NCBI GenBank assembly: GCA_009746045.1 | Contig: RPFO01001075.1 | Coordinates: forward strand, 157,501-221,500 | Direction: 5' to 3' | DNA from: Mesostigma viride | Lineage: Eukaryota > Streptophyta > Mesostigmatophyceae > Mesostigmatales > Mesostigmataceae | Length of the DNA stretch: 64,000 nt | Shown here: positions 10,382 to 21,570 of the stretch, one piece after another | How the letters are laid out: every line of letters begins with the position of its first letter | Numbering within the stretch: the first letter of the stretch is position 1 | Notes under the pieces: generated by a model | What the model was told of the DNA's origin: nothing | What the model saw: only the letters and a program-made list of their open reading frames with translations | Databases searched by the model: none | Position numbers and translations under genes: made by a program

Positions 10382-10700
10382 GCAGGTGCATGCACTTTGT
10401 GCACCCAGAGCGAGTGTAGTTTACACCCTACTACCCTTGCAGGAAGTAGCCCAGAATGTACTAAAAGCCATATGCCCCTTCTCAGGGATATGTGCTACAT
10501 GTACTCCCAACGGAGATATCAAGGAGATATTAATTAATTTATTTACTAATTAATTAGGAACATAACTCCGTTGGGAGCATACGCAGCACATATCCCAGAG
10601 AAGGGGCAAAATGGCTTTTAATACATTCTGAGCTACTTCCTGCAAGGGTGGGAATGTAATAAACGACCCTTGCTCTAGGTGCACCAAGGGCACCTGCACC
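10382..10700. repeat. tail-to-tail inverted pair of LINE 3' ends (about 140-bp arms)
   Basis: The left arm (about 10,382-10,525) and right arm (about 10,560-10,700) are reverse complements with scattered substitutions. They share CCTTGCAGGAAGTAGC, GGGATATGTGCT and CTCCCAACGGAG. The spacer is AT-rich (TTAATTAATTTATTTACT), as expected if two LINE copies met at their 3' tails. Confidence 0.7.
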
Positions 10701-10939
10701 CCCCAGGGCCCAGAGTCTCGAGCTCAACCCAACTAAGGGGAGCCCGTCATAGGGGGGGTAGATCAGCATGGCTATACGAGAGCTAGGGCATGGTGTCTCA
10801 GCAGAGAGTGACTCCCTGCATGGGCACTGCACTGATGAAATAAAGCTAGGCATCATCTGGAGTGTGGCACATCATAGGCACACATGTACATGACTAAAAA
10901 TGCTAGGCATCAGCTGGTATAGTGCCTGTAGTAGGCGGG

Positions 10940-11430
10940 CATGTACAATTAATTAATTAATTAGACTCGTGCTCCCGTTGGGGAGTCACGGAGCATTACT
11001 AAACCCCAATGGATGGATGGATGGGTGCAAACATTCCTACCGGTCTAATCTATCTACATTGGCTACATACTACATCTATCTAACAGCATTCTAACTACAA
11101 CATCTATCTAGGCAGCCGCTCGCTGCCCTAGGGGGAGCTATCTGGCGTGCCTCCCGCGGGATTGCACACGCGGGCGCTTCCCCACTGGGGGGGGCTCGTT
11201 GTCCTCTATGACCTGGGCCCACTTGGCCTTGTCCATCATCTTCTTCCAAATCACGGAGAGGCCTAGGCCCCCCATGTCCTCTACTAGCTGTTCTTTGAAG
11301 GTGCGGGCCTTGCGGCGTCTAACATCACTGGGCCCAGCCCACGTCAGGAGGTGCCGGCCAGGCTGGGCTGGTCGCAGACCTGCGGGGGGGCCACGTGAGG
11401 TGTCTACCTAGCTGGTTGGTGCGAGCTAGG
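10940..11430 (-). mobile_element. LINE 3' end with ORF2 C-terminus (minus strand)
   Basis: On the minus strand a degenerate ORF2 end (MGGLGLSVIWKKMMDKAKW, about 11,290-11,220) precedes a 3' UTR. This ends in the hairpin CTCCCCAACGGGAG and an AATTAATTAATTAATT tail at about 10,945. It is nearly identical to the plus-strand copy at 42,150-42,490. Confidence 0.75.
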
Positions 11431-11559
11431 TGCCCTACTAGCTGCAGGCGGCGTTGCTTAATGGTGCTGGTGATATAGGGCATGCCCTGGTACAGGTCCA
11501 GGTGCTGGTGATATAGGGCATGTACAAGGCCACGGTCTAACTAGCTATTTCTACACTAC

Positions 11560-11920
11560 TGCTGCTGTATTCCCCTAAGCTGGGGCGTCTGAAGTCGCTG
11601 GGGCCGCGGTGGTCGCGGGGGTCGCGTGCCAGGGCTTGTGGCTGACGTAGATGGCCGCCCCCTCACTTCCAGTACACCGGCTGGCCCGCCTTGGTCTGCC
11701 GGAGCTGGAGGTAGGTGGGCCATAGCTCCCGTGGCCGTTGTTGCTGCGCCAGGGTCAAGTCGTCGTCCCGCCGTGAAGGGAGTGTTCTCGAGCCGCTTGC
11801 GGCGTCTGAGAAACGAAATCTTGTCCGATGGGCTCTTAAAGATGAGAAGAAGCGGGAGCGCCCCTGCCTTACCCCGCGCACGGGGAAGGCGATGGGCGAC
11901 CAGCTTAATCTCACCATGCA
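11560..11920 (-). mobile_element. LINE ORF1 C-terminal fragment (minus strand)
   Basis: Contains DDLTLAQQQRPRELWPTYL on the minus strand, matching the end of the ORF1 remnant at 7,480. Frames are disrupted and no complete protein remains. Confidence 0.55.
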
Positions 11921-12187
11921 TGTTACAATTTAATTTTTAATTTTAATAGACGTTGGATCGCCATGCGTCCGGGAGTAGTTGTCTCAATTAATAGCATAGA
12001 CTAGACCTTTTGAGTGGTTTTCCATTTGCGGGTATTTCCTCGTAAATGGTGGGAGAGCGGTGGCAGTAATGGTGCTCACCATTATTAGACTAGCTCCCGG
12101 CCAGTTAGGCTCGAAACACACGCCCTGATCAAGCAAGCTGTTTCCGACCCCACCGTCTAGGTAATCTAGTCGATCACTCTTCACGTA

Positions 12188-12360
12188 AGCCAGCCATAAT
12201 TTCAATGAACAAGGCTACACATTTCCGTATCGCCATGCATTCAGTGATATTCATCATCCTGAACGACTCGAAAACGCGGAAAAGATAACGGCAGGCTCGA
12301 GCTACCATGGTCCGGATTCTCCAGCTTTCTGGCTTGTGCTGGTTGCCTGATTGATGATAA
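12188..12360 (+). repeat. dispersed repeat, copy 1
   Basis: Shares CAAGGCTACACATTTCC, CATCATCCTGAACGACTCG and GGCAGGCTCGAGCTACCAT with 18,775-18,960, and is partly related to the rearranged segment at 41,700-41,960. It is probably part of the 3' region of a LINE or of another dispersed element; no coding capacity is seen. Confidence 0.6.
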
Positions 12361-14400
12361 GTTATTCAAGCTGTCCAATTCACGCATGCAAGATAGTACT
12401 CATCAATGTTTCAACCAGCAAGTATGCCCCACTTCACAGCACCCGGGACAGATGCCGGTTGTACGTAGGCAACTTAACTCGGTAACACAACCTACAAAAT
12501 CGCAACTCTAACCTATTAGCGCGGGATTGATGTACAAGACAGTTACAAAGGAAAATGGGCAGCCATGCATTATAATCCAAGGAAGTACACCATGTAGTTA
12601 CAAGTCTAGTATCCTGCGCTATCCAGCTGGGTTCACGGGAGCACGAGTTTAATTGATCCAGCGCCATGGGTTCGTGCATTAGTCGGTTGGCTGATCAGGC
12701 AGCTCAGCATTCTGGAAGAAAACTTGAGGATACTGTGGCAGTTTGATCTAACGGGAACAGAGAATGAGCGTGTGATACCCGGGTGTGAAACGCACCGTAC
12801 CCTGGGATGTAGAGGCGAAGGTGGGAGTCTGCCTCCAGTACACTTGCAGCCTTGTTCTATAACGGCCACAGCCAGTCTGTAAAGGCAATGCTGGAATATG
12901 GTGGAGAGCCAGGATGATCCGAGGTCAAGAGATTGATAAGTGACACGAGAGATAGCAGTCATTCAGGGCAACATTCATGAAATCACCAGCCATATCTCTC
13001 TGGTTGTCGCAGGCTTCGAGTGCGTGCTGCATAAAAACGCTAAGATGCCTTGCTAGTTGAAGATGCCGCAATGGCGTGGCCGGCCCACTTCTTTTATGAA
13101 GCATTATCTCGACGGCCTCACCGTCCATACAGCAAAAACAAGTAATCGCGTTTGTAAAGAACGCACGAATCCCAAGCCACCAGCCAACGTCATTTAAACC
13201 AACGAGCATTATATGCATTTCCCGCTACATTACGGCCAACCATTCTGCAGACCAGCTCTTGTCGCTGGATGCAGCCAGCATTGCCATCGCACTCTCGGTT
13301 AGGCCCGAGTGGTGCCAAAGTTGATCCCAGTGCTCGTCAGATAACTAACCGACCAACTCTGTGCCGTAATTTCCTAGACATATTTGATCAGAATTTCTTA
13401 AATACGAACAACTCCTTGCAGGCTGCAGTCAGTCAGCTCGTTTCCGGCGCTGGTTACGCCGACTCAGTTCACCACCTTTCGAAGCAATGATCCTTACTGA
13501 AGAACTACCACTGAAGGCTTTTCGCATAGCACTGAAAGCTTTTCGCACATGCCTGCCGAAGACAGACGAATACCAACTGCATTAAAGTATTATTTGCACG
13601 ATATAAGATTAGGTAGGTGCCCTATCTAAGGTACTTATTGACCAGTGCGTCTGCTCTCTGCCGTCTCAAGTCTGTTTGGTAGTGACTAGGCATTGCCTCC
13701 ATTATGTAGTAGGAACTCGGAAATAGTTTCGAGGATGGTTTATCACCTTGATGTTCCTCGATTGACCTACCGCCCTGGGCCCTGGCACCGCAGGTATTTT
13801 GACGTTCGCACTTAGAATTGAACCCTGTCCTGGCCTTGTCTCGAGATTTTATTTTTTCTGAGGAAACTTCCGGTGAGCAGGGTGTGAGCCATCATGACGT
13901 GATGCAACTCTCGCAAGTCGCAATTAGTAGATACCTAGTTGGCGTAATGTAATAGATAGGTTGCTGCGGCCTGGCTCAATGCTCAAGGCTGCGGTGGCAC
14001 ATACGCGGCCCAGGACTCAGGAGCTATGAGGACCAATGATTTGGCGCGCGGTGCGGCGGGGGTGCTGGACTGCTGGCTGCATCAGGCTGCATCCCGGATA
14101 TCTCCTCGGCCCATAGGATAGCATAGGTACTGTAGGATGGAGTAGGATGGAGTTATTACAGTAGGCGCGCCACCTCGCGCGCCAGCTCTGGACGCAGGCC
14201 ATGCCACGTGACGACCGCTTCCGTCCTTCGCTGTGGGGACTAACCGAGTGAGGCAATATCCACGCACATGCGCGCGTTTCCTCCCAGTTACCACGGCAAC
14301 CTCCCACGGGTGACCTGGTCATCTGGACGACCATTGCTTGACATTGACATTTCTTTGACAGCGCCGCGGACGTTGAAGGTTTTCTGCGGTAGGGTCATCA
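12361..14400. other. intergenic stretch upstream of the ParA-like gene
   Basis: A partial LINE tail (CACGGGAGCACGAGTTTAATT) occurs near 12,640. The longest natural-looking frame is 12,925-13,218 (-), 97 codons from an ATG, hydrophobic at its N-terminus and ending at TCAATCTCTTGA. I do not recognise it and would not call it a gene. The last few hundred bases should hold the ParA-like promoter. Confidence 0.4.
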
Positions 14401-17400
14401 TGGATAAAAGGAAGAAGGCAGCTGGGCAGCAGCGATCATCCCGGTCCGGGAAACGGCAATCTACTGATAGCCACACGGCCGGTTCCAAGAAACCTGCCAA
14501 GAAACCGGAAACATGTCACCCGCCAATCATAGAGCCCAAGGACAGCACTCCCAAACTGATTGCGTGCTTCAACTACAAAGGGTGGGTGTGTTTTTGCGCG
14601 CAGCCTGTTGTGCGCGAATGTAGACCGCTTGCCGCCGTCTAGCCGGGCATTCCGTCGAAGGATGTGCACGCTGACACTGGCTCTCGCATAATTTCTCTTC
14701 TGCATTTGCTTATGGGTCGAATCCTGCAGAGGTGTTGGCAAGACGAGCATCGCCATCAACATTGGGTACGCGCTCCGGCTCATGGGTTATCGCACCTGCT
14801 ACGTCGATTGCGACTCTCAGTGTAACTTGACGACCTTTTTCAACACTCAGCAGAAGCCTTCCGTCGAGGAAGAGCCCGAGGCGTCCGACGATGGCTCGGA
14901 GGATTCGCTGGACCCGCCCGCCCTTGACGATTTCAAGTATGATGACGACGATGCGACGAGCAACCGCTTGGGGCCCCGCCGCGCCACCCGGCCCAAGCTC
15001 AGCGCAAACAGCCTGCAGGATAACATCCGCTCGTTCCCGGAGGGTATGTGCCAGCAGGGCTCGTTTGACCGGGATGGCCGCGAGTTCCCTGCCACCATCC
15101 GCAAAGTGCTGCTTGACGTCTTCCGCGGCAACCCCGGGTCAACCACTGTGCTGGACTTTGCTGCCAAACACGACGAGAAAGGCGAGCCCGAGTACCCCAA
15201 CTACCCGGACGGCCTGTTCCTGCTTCCCGGGGACAAGGACATGCATGCGATGCTGGAGGTGAAGATGCAGCAGGCGACCAGCAACGTGCACCAGCCAGGG
15301 CAGGAGGACGCGTTCATGGTGCTGGGGGGGTTCCGCAAGGCGCTGCACGACATTGCGCGCGCACACAAGGTCAAGTTCATGGTGTGCGACTTTGGCCCAA
15401 GCGCAGGTGTGATGAATGAGACCATGGTGGCCTCCTGCGACTACATCGTCCCCTCCTTCCAGCCGGACTTCTTCTCAGCTAGCTCCGTCTACGGCCTGCT
15501 GCACACGGTGCTCCCCAGGTAAGGAGGTGGGCGGTGTGCTTGAGGGTTTTTATGCCAACCAGGGGTGGTTGCCTTGAGGCAATACGGGGGTGGGGAGGGG
15601 GAAGTCTTTGGGTGCCGTTAGGCATACGGCTGGCCAAGAGTGGAATGGGCACCGATACGCAAAATGAAAATGGTAGCTAGTCAGCCATGAACTCGGGCAC
15701 AAGTAAGAGACAAATTTGCCAATGTCAGGAGGTATAGTTTTGTTTGGTGCAGTGTTTCTGCGAAGGTGGGGGGCATTCCGGACAAACCGGACGAGGCCGC
15801 GTAGCGGCTAAGGGGGGGGGTCCGGGGGGGGCGGTAATTTTTTTTTTCAAAACAAAAACCTCTATAGCAATTCTATCATGCTTTTAAAAAGGGTTTATTG
15901 GTCTCTTACAAAACTGGGCCATCCCTTACATTAAATTTATTAAGTGAGACAACTATTAAACTTATTGCCACTTGTGACACGCCCCTGTCTCCGGCCCTGG
16001 TTTGGAAATCAGCAGACCACAGCCTGTCAATCACCGGCTTTCCCTCGGCAAGGAGAGCCCCCACTTGCTTGGTTGTGCCTTCATGCTCACTTAGCCTTGT
16101 CTTCCGGTCGCACATGAATGGACATGTTTGTTCCCTGATGTATGCCACTGAGCAGCACGTCCTGCATTCCACCTGCCACCGGCCGTTCTTGAAGTACACG
16201 TGAGCCCACTGGTAATTGTCGTTCTGGAACCACTCGTCCTTTGGCCTGCGCACCGTACTAAGGCTTCCGAGCAGCTTTCGTTTTCAACTTCGCTGCAGGC
16301 CCTGCTTTGCCACTGCTGCGGCCTTTTCCACTGCCCACTTTCCCCTGTGCAACCTTTGCCTTCTTCTTCGGCGGCCCCGCGTTACCATCCTCATCTGCAG
16401 CGTCGCCAGCTCGCAGTTCATCACCGTCGGAACTGCTTGCCGGACGCGCAGCAGGGGTAGAATCGGCAGCCTCTGCATCGCCTCCTCCCGAGTCTTCTTC
16501 TGTCTCGACACCCGAAATCCCGTTGGAAATCTCGTCGCTATCACGCTTGACATCACCTTGCTCGTCAGCGTTCAGCTCGCTGCTATCTTTTCCGTCATCA
16601 TCCACTATTCCGGGTCTCGGCAGCCTGCCGTTACCTGCTGTGCCCAATTCTAAAATACCTCCGCCTGCTGTAAAAAAATTCCTGAACCTAAATACTGTCG
16701 GAATAGGCACCTTTCTCTTTTTGCTGCTCATTCCCTAAAAACACTTAACGCACGCTACTCACTAAACATTCGAAAGCAAAATGCAGCTGCGTAGCTCGGC
16801 AGCCGCCGCTGTGGCTGGCTTTCGTCTTCGTTTTCTGCATAGCTCTCAGGCGTTTCGTTCATCAGGCTGCGCTACCAATACGACAAGTGTGTTTATGGAT
16901 TCAGAGAGTCAGAATATTCAATTCATGCCGAGTATCCACCAATTCATGTGAAGGTGCCGAAGGTAAGAAGCATCTGACATGGAATCCTGCAGTGCGAGTG
17001 GAACCTAGGGCGCTGTGGCAGTCAGCGGCCCAGGCTGGCAGCCTGCCGAACAAGCATAGCCGGGCGGCGGGGCCACCGGACACCAACCGGACGACGTCCG
17101 GACGGCCGCGCGGGCTCCGGACAAGTGCGTCCGGACGGCCTGGCGGCGTCCGGACCACCGGACACAATGTCCGGAACCAGACCGTTAGCAGAAACACTGG
17201 GTTGGTGAGAGCTGGTAGCACTAGCCTACCATGTTCCAGGCCGTCATGTGCTGCGCATGAAGCACTACTACGGAGAACGCGGATACCCGCGTGGGGGCAG
17301 AAGGTGGTGCATCCCTTGGCGTCTGCTCCCTGCACTTGCCCTGCCCCCCTGCCCCCTTCCTCCCCTCTATCGAGCGTTGCCCCCTGTGCCTGTGTCCGCG

Positions 17401-18039
17401 ATCTTGTTCTTGTCCATTGTAGAGATTTCTTGGGTTGTGCTTTATGATATCTCCTGTGGCAAGGTTCTTAATCTGCTGACCTGCGATTCAAAGCTGACAA
17501 GCTTCTCTGCATGCTGTGATACCGTTGCATCTGCCTGAGCTACGTGCATTGCTGAACCCTGCCACATGGTGACATCGGTCAGCATCATCGCGAGGCAGCG
17601 CACCATCAAGTCGCAGGAGGACAAATATCTTCCCAAGGTGGCCCCATATGTGGGCTACGGGTTCAATCCGGCGCCTCCGCGGCTGCTTCCGTTCCTCATG
17701 ACCAACTACGCAACACAGAGCAGCTCGGTGTCACTGTACGACTGCAGCTTCTTCGACCTGGCCAATCGAGTGATCCAGAACCAGAACGTTCCGCGTGATG
17801 TGCAGGAGCTGTTTGAGAAGGACGGCGCGGGCCAGATGGCCGTTCCGTTCCTGCGCTACGTGCCGACGGCGTTCAAGAGCGCGCAGACACTGGGCTATCC
17901 GGCAGTGGGGCTGTCGCAGAAGATCTTTGAAGATCGGAAGCGTGAGCTCCCGTGGGGCATCAGGACAGAGCTGGAGATTGTTCGGTCGGCATTTGCGGGC
18001 CTGGCGAGGCTAATCAGCAATGTGTCTAATGCCGCGTAG
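14401..18039 (+). CDS. ParA/MinD/Soj-like P-loop ATPase, three exons
   Basis: Exons 14401-14582, 14730-15518 and 17583-18039 join in phase to 475 codons. Splicing of exon 1 to exon 2 creates the deviant Walker A motif YKGGVGKTS, followed by INIGYALRLMGYRTCYVDCDSQ, the hallmark of ParA/MinD ATPases (two signature lysines, then an Asp-containing strand). Exon 2 continues with an acidic, species-specific insert (about residues 100-160) and then a Walker B-like KFMVCDFGPSAG with the DYIVP strand. Exon 3 carries the C-terminal helices (YVGYGFNP, GYPAVGLSQKIFEDR). In bacteria this family segregates plasmids and chromosomes or positions cell machinery. The first 40 residues are Lys/Arg/Ser-rich without a typical transit peptide, so a nuclear or cytosolic location is as likely as an organelle. 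An in-frame ATG at 14268 could add 44 residues. Intron 2 contains a hAT element. The eukaryotic role is unknown. Confidence 0.82.
15750..17199. mobile_element. hAT-type DNA transposon (element hAT-2) inside intron 2 of the ParA-like gene
   Basis: Termini CAGTGTTTCTGC at 15750 and GCAGAAACACTG ending at 17199 form inverted repeats. They are flanked by an 8-bp target duplication with one mismatch (GTTTGGTG at 15742-15749, GGTTGGTG at 17200-17207). Both subterminal regions are crowded with TCCGGAC/GTCCGGA motifs (15779-15830 and about 17072-17180), likely transposase-binding sites. On the minus strand it carries an N-terminal region and a BED-type zinc finger but no catalytic domain, so it looks non-autonomous. 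Confidence 0.8.
15906..16731 (-). pseudogene. partial hAT transposase: basic/acidic N-terminus and BED zinc finger
   Basis: Two adjacent minus-strand frames. 16731-16258 begins MSSKKRKVPIPTVFRFRNFF, then becomes acidic (Asp/Glu/Ser) and ends Lys-rich. 16253-15906 contains DEWFQNDNYQWAHVYFKNGRW, then CRTCC, then RLSEHE: the Trp-rich start, Cys pair and His of a BED finger. A stop codon separates the frames. The RNase-H-like DDE domain and dimerisation domain of hAT transposases are absent, so this is a deletion derivative. Confidence 0.65.
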
Positions 18040-18229
18040 GCCGGTGTGATAACATTGTACATCTTTGTAGGAGTATCACAATCCAGTCTGGTGGTGATAT
18101 GTGAGCGCTGGTTCCTGTACGCAGGCAACTATAGCTAAAACAGTTGTGCACTGGGGATGGGATCGAAAACGCTTCAGCACACAGCTCTTCTGAAGACAGT
18201 GCAACATGATGCTGCTGCTGTTGCTGCTG

Positions 18230-18770
18230 CTGCTACGCAATCATGCCGCATATGAAGAATCCCCCCTTGTTCTCTCGGTTCTCACGTATGGCGCCGAGAC
18301 GTGGACCCTCACATTCGACCTCAAGGAAAAGCTGGACGGCGCGGTCACCAATATGCTGCGGTCAATCTTTCGTGTGGGCTATGCCGCCCACGCCCGCAAG
18401 GAGGACTTGAATTTGGGCTTGCCACTAATCACTAGCACCAGCAAGCAGCGCAGTTTGCAACCAGAAACTAGGGCACTTAGCTCGTACCAACCAGGTAGAC
18501 ACTTCTCGTGGCCCATCCGCAGGGCTGCTGCCCACTCATCCGGGCGCAGGCACCTCAGGTCAAGTGGGATGGGCCCTGTGATGTTAGACGCAGCAAGGCG
18601 CCCACACATTCAAGGAGCAAAGTTCTGCTAGAGGATATGGGGGGCCTAGGCCTAGAGCTCTGTGATATGGATAAAGATGCAGGATTGTGCCAACTGGGCC
18701 CAGGTTGTAGAAGACAATGACCCTCAGGACTGCTGTGGGAAAGAAGCATATTTGGTCATCTAGTTGCTCT
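18230..18770 (+). mobile_element. LINE ORF2 C-terminal fragment
   Basis: Encodes the residues YGAETWTLTFDLKEKLDGAV followed by NMLRSIFRV, the typical segment just downstream of the reverse transcriptase of endonuclease-type LINEs. A degenerate Cys/Pro-rich end and the MGGLGLEL motif shared with the copies at 11,250 (-) and 42,160 (+) follow. Frames are interrupted; the reverse transcriptase itself is missing. Confidence 0.75.
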
Positions 18771-18774
18771 GCAC

Positions 18775-18995
18775 TTACGCCAGCCGTAATTTCAATGCAC
18801 AAGGCTACACATTTCCATTGATCTCCATTCATATTCATCATCCTGAACGACTCGAAAACGCGGACAAGATAACGGCAGGCTCGAGCTACCATATATATGG
18901 TCCGGATTTTCCCAATTTCTGGCCTGCGCTGGTTGTGGATCGATCCTTGATATCTGTACCTATGCATGCGAAGAATGCCAGGAGAGACCGCTAGT
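18775..18995 (+). repeat. dispersed repeat, copy 2
   Basis: Homologous to 12,188-12,360 over about 180 bp (shared CATCATCCTGAACGACTCG and GATAACGGCAGGCTCGAGC). Confidence 0.6.
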
Positions 18996-19020
18996 GTAGG
19001 GTCTGGCACTCCATATTGAT

Positions 19021-19225
19021 AGAATTAATTAATTAATTAATTAATTAATTAGACTCGTGCTCCCGTTGGGGAGTCACGGAGCTAACATTAACGCCTATGG
19101 ATGGATGGATGGGTGCAAACATTTTAGAAGATTGATAGAATGACCGGTGGGATTGTGTGCACCCACCCATCCATCCGTGACTCCCCAACGGGAGCACGAG
19201 TAATCCATTAATGAATTAATATGGA
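19021..19225. repeat. head-to-head pair of LINE 3' tails
   Basis: A minus-orientation tail, (AATT)n then GACTCGTGCTCCCGTTGGGG (19,022-19,120), is followed within 40 bp by a plus-orientation tail (GTGACTCCCCAACGGGAGCA, about 19,163-19,225). Each carries the CATCCATC/GATGGATG microsatellite found in the other family members. Confidence 0.7.
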
Positions 19226-19460
19226 GAATCAATCATGGCAGATACGCCAGCCGGAGCTACATGTTGAAGATTTCCAACCACTGAACAGTCATGTGGCAAA
19301 CTGTTTAAGCTAAACGATTTTTTTTACTGACTAGGTTGTCCCCAGTTTACAAATTATCAAAATTAACAAAATTACCAAAATTAACAAAATAACACAAATC
19401 ACAAGAAAGCAACATAGTGCAATTTAATTAAGGAAAACATATATACCATATGAAGCAAGT

Positions 19461-21397
19461 TCACTCATAAAATGCTATGTCAGAGTCGGAGTCCGATGAC
19501 AACAACATATCTGGGGCATCCTTATTCCGTTCGTCACGGAGGACTTTGTCAAGGAGTTGCTCATCTGTCAATTCATCATCATCACGAAGGGGCTTACGCA
19601 CCTCTTCGATGATGGCATCTATGTCAAAATACCCACAGGCCGGTGGCTCCTCAGTTGGGCGTGCAGCGCGTTCTTGGCGTTGAGCCGCGCGTGCATCTGG
19701 AAACACTGCATCTACATCATCTGATTCAAAGTACCGCTCACGCGGATTAAACAGGGCTCTTTCAAGGCCGCGTGCTATAGCTGACAAAGAATGTTCACCA
19801 AGCCTAGGTTCAACCATGATCTCGAATGCAGCTTGTACACGTGGGTAATCAAGGCCCCTACCTGCAAGAAATCTAGCATCTAGCGAGTATCGCCCCGTCT
19901 TGAACATGTGGGCGAGGGTTTTAATCAAGTTTGGACGCAAGCTAATACTATTGTGGTGCTTAAACCAGTATACCGCCGCACGCTCAAGTAAGTTGTAGGC
20001 GGTCAAGGAGCACCGTCCCTTGAGAGTGGGGGATCCGTGTAATAAATATTCTATACGCCCCTCTTCTTTGTCATCCTCATCAATGCCATGGCAATACAAA
20101 ATCTGAAATCCCTCCTGCTCTTCCGATTTAAGCAAATAGCCTATCATCCCTGAATAATTCAATTTGTGGCTGGACTTCACTTGGCGTGCCACAAGGCTCG
20201 GCTTGGTTTTGTCATGTTTTCCCTTTTCATCTATTGGTTCACCCCACCCAAGTTCTTTCTTGAGCTTGAGTTTCACAGCATGGGCCGATGTAGCCTCAAC
20301 GTCAATGAGCATGTGGACGTGCTTGTGCATTTCGAGTATTCCTTCCTCCACAATTGACATGCCCTTGCCGCCATTGGCTAGGTGGAAGGCCTCTATCTTG
20401 CCAAGCTCATCATCGTCAAGATCGCGAGCCCCCCCTGAAATGGAGATGTGGAGTGTCATATTTTTTAGCGCCGTAGGCCCACGTGCGCGCTTGGGTTGAC
20501 GTAATGGGATGTAATCGTCAGTTTCGTGTGCTTGATCTTGGTGCTGTTTTTCGACGTTGACTTGCTCATCCGTTGCGGTAGCCTCACGCTCTTGTAGTTG
20601 CTGTCTTGCTTGGCTGTGACGAGAAGGGTACATGAAAAAAAAAAAATGCAGATTTTTTGCAAGGATCGTGGTCAAGATTGGTTTAAAGACATAATTAATT
20701 TTCAAAGAAAAACTCACGTGGACAAGTTTGGCAAGAATACAAGTTGGAAAAAAAACCCTACAAAGGATTCAGCGGCTTACCGTCCACGCTTTATCTTGCA
20801 TGTTACGTGACGGGTGAGACCAGCTTGGCTCCTGGCTACGAAAGGCGGCTCGCAACAGTTGCACATGAAATTCTGATTTTTAATGGCCCCTTCGCCATCG
20901 CTGTCCTCGTCATCACCGGAAACACCAGCTTCATCATCTATGAATTTACATCTTTTTGCCCAACGTGGAGGGGGATCCTCTTCGTCAACCTCATCCCCTT
21001 CCTCCTCTTCTGCCACTTCTTCATCCGCTTCTTGTTCAGCTTCTGGTTCGTCTTCCTTGTCGACATTGTTTTCATCGTCATCCTCGGAGGCATCGTCTAA
21101 AATAGCATGCCGTCCGCGCCGCCGGTGCCTTGTTTCACAGTTTAGCTCAGGCACAACGTCGTCCTCAAGAATCTGGAGGTTCGCATGTGCTGGATCCGTC
21201 GGGTCCCGTTCTTTGGGATGAACTAGGTGGTCCGGCGTCGTTGGCGGGTGCTGAGCCGGCGTGGTCGTCATGGACGGGGTCGTCATCTGCCGACGGCTCA
21301 AAAGCAGGCGTTTCCTCATTGCGTTCGTCAAAATTGAGGGCTCGTTTAGTCCCCTTGCCGGGCCAGGGCGACTTGCCGGCGTTTTGGTCTTGGCCAT
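19461..21397 (-). CDS. HUH endonuclease (Rep-type, single-Tyr) transposase of a Replitron-like element, two exons
   Basis: Exon 1 (21397-20781) starts at ATG and ends ...CKIKRG before GTAAGC. The 167-bp intron ends in CACAG, and exon 2 (20613-19461) continues in phase, giving 589 codons. Exon 1 is acidic and ends in a Cys/His cluster (MCNCCEPPF...LTRHVTC) resembling a zinc finger. Exon 2 holds the Rep domain: a motif-1-like strand LHISISG, motif 2 EMHKHVHMLI (the HUH pair H-V-H) and motif 3 YSGMIGYLLKSE (Y-x-x-K, one catalytic Tyr). A helical region follows, without Walker motifs. One Tyr and no helicase distinguish it from Helitron RepHel and fit Replitrons, single-Tyr HUH transposons known from green algae and other eukaryotes. 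An endogenised CRESS-DNA-virus or plasmid Rep is the alternative, but those normally carry a superfamily-3 helicase, absent here. The catalytic residues look intact. Confidence 0.78.
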
Positions 21398-21570
21398 GTT
21401 GTTTTGTGGACGTTTGTGTTGATGATGATGGGGTTACAGATGACCCCCCAGCAAGCTTGCCGGCAGCAGACAAAACGGAGTTTAATAATTCATCCTCGTC
21501 TGCCTGGGACCCCGTCAGATCCACGCTATCCACCGCTGCCCCTTTATTGATTGCGTTTGAGAGAAGAGGC

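Noticed and set aside
12925..13218. 97-codon hypothetical gene on the minus strand
   Set aside because: Has an ATG and reasonable composition, but no recognised motif, and sits in DNA with repeat debris; left as unproven.
19461..21397. Endogenised CRESS-DNA virus (geminivirus- or circovirus-like) replicase
   Set aside because: The HUH and Tyr motifs fit, but there is no superfamily-3 helicase, no capsid gene and no stem-loop origin seen; a Replitron-like transposon explains the data better. Not fully excluded.
19461..21397. Helitron RepHel transposase
   Set aside because: Only one Tyr in motif 3 and no helicase motifs in the remaining protein.
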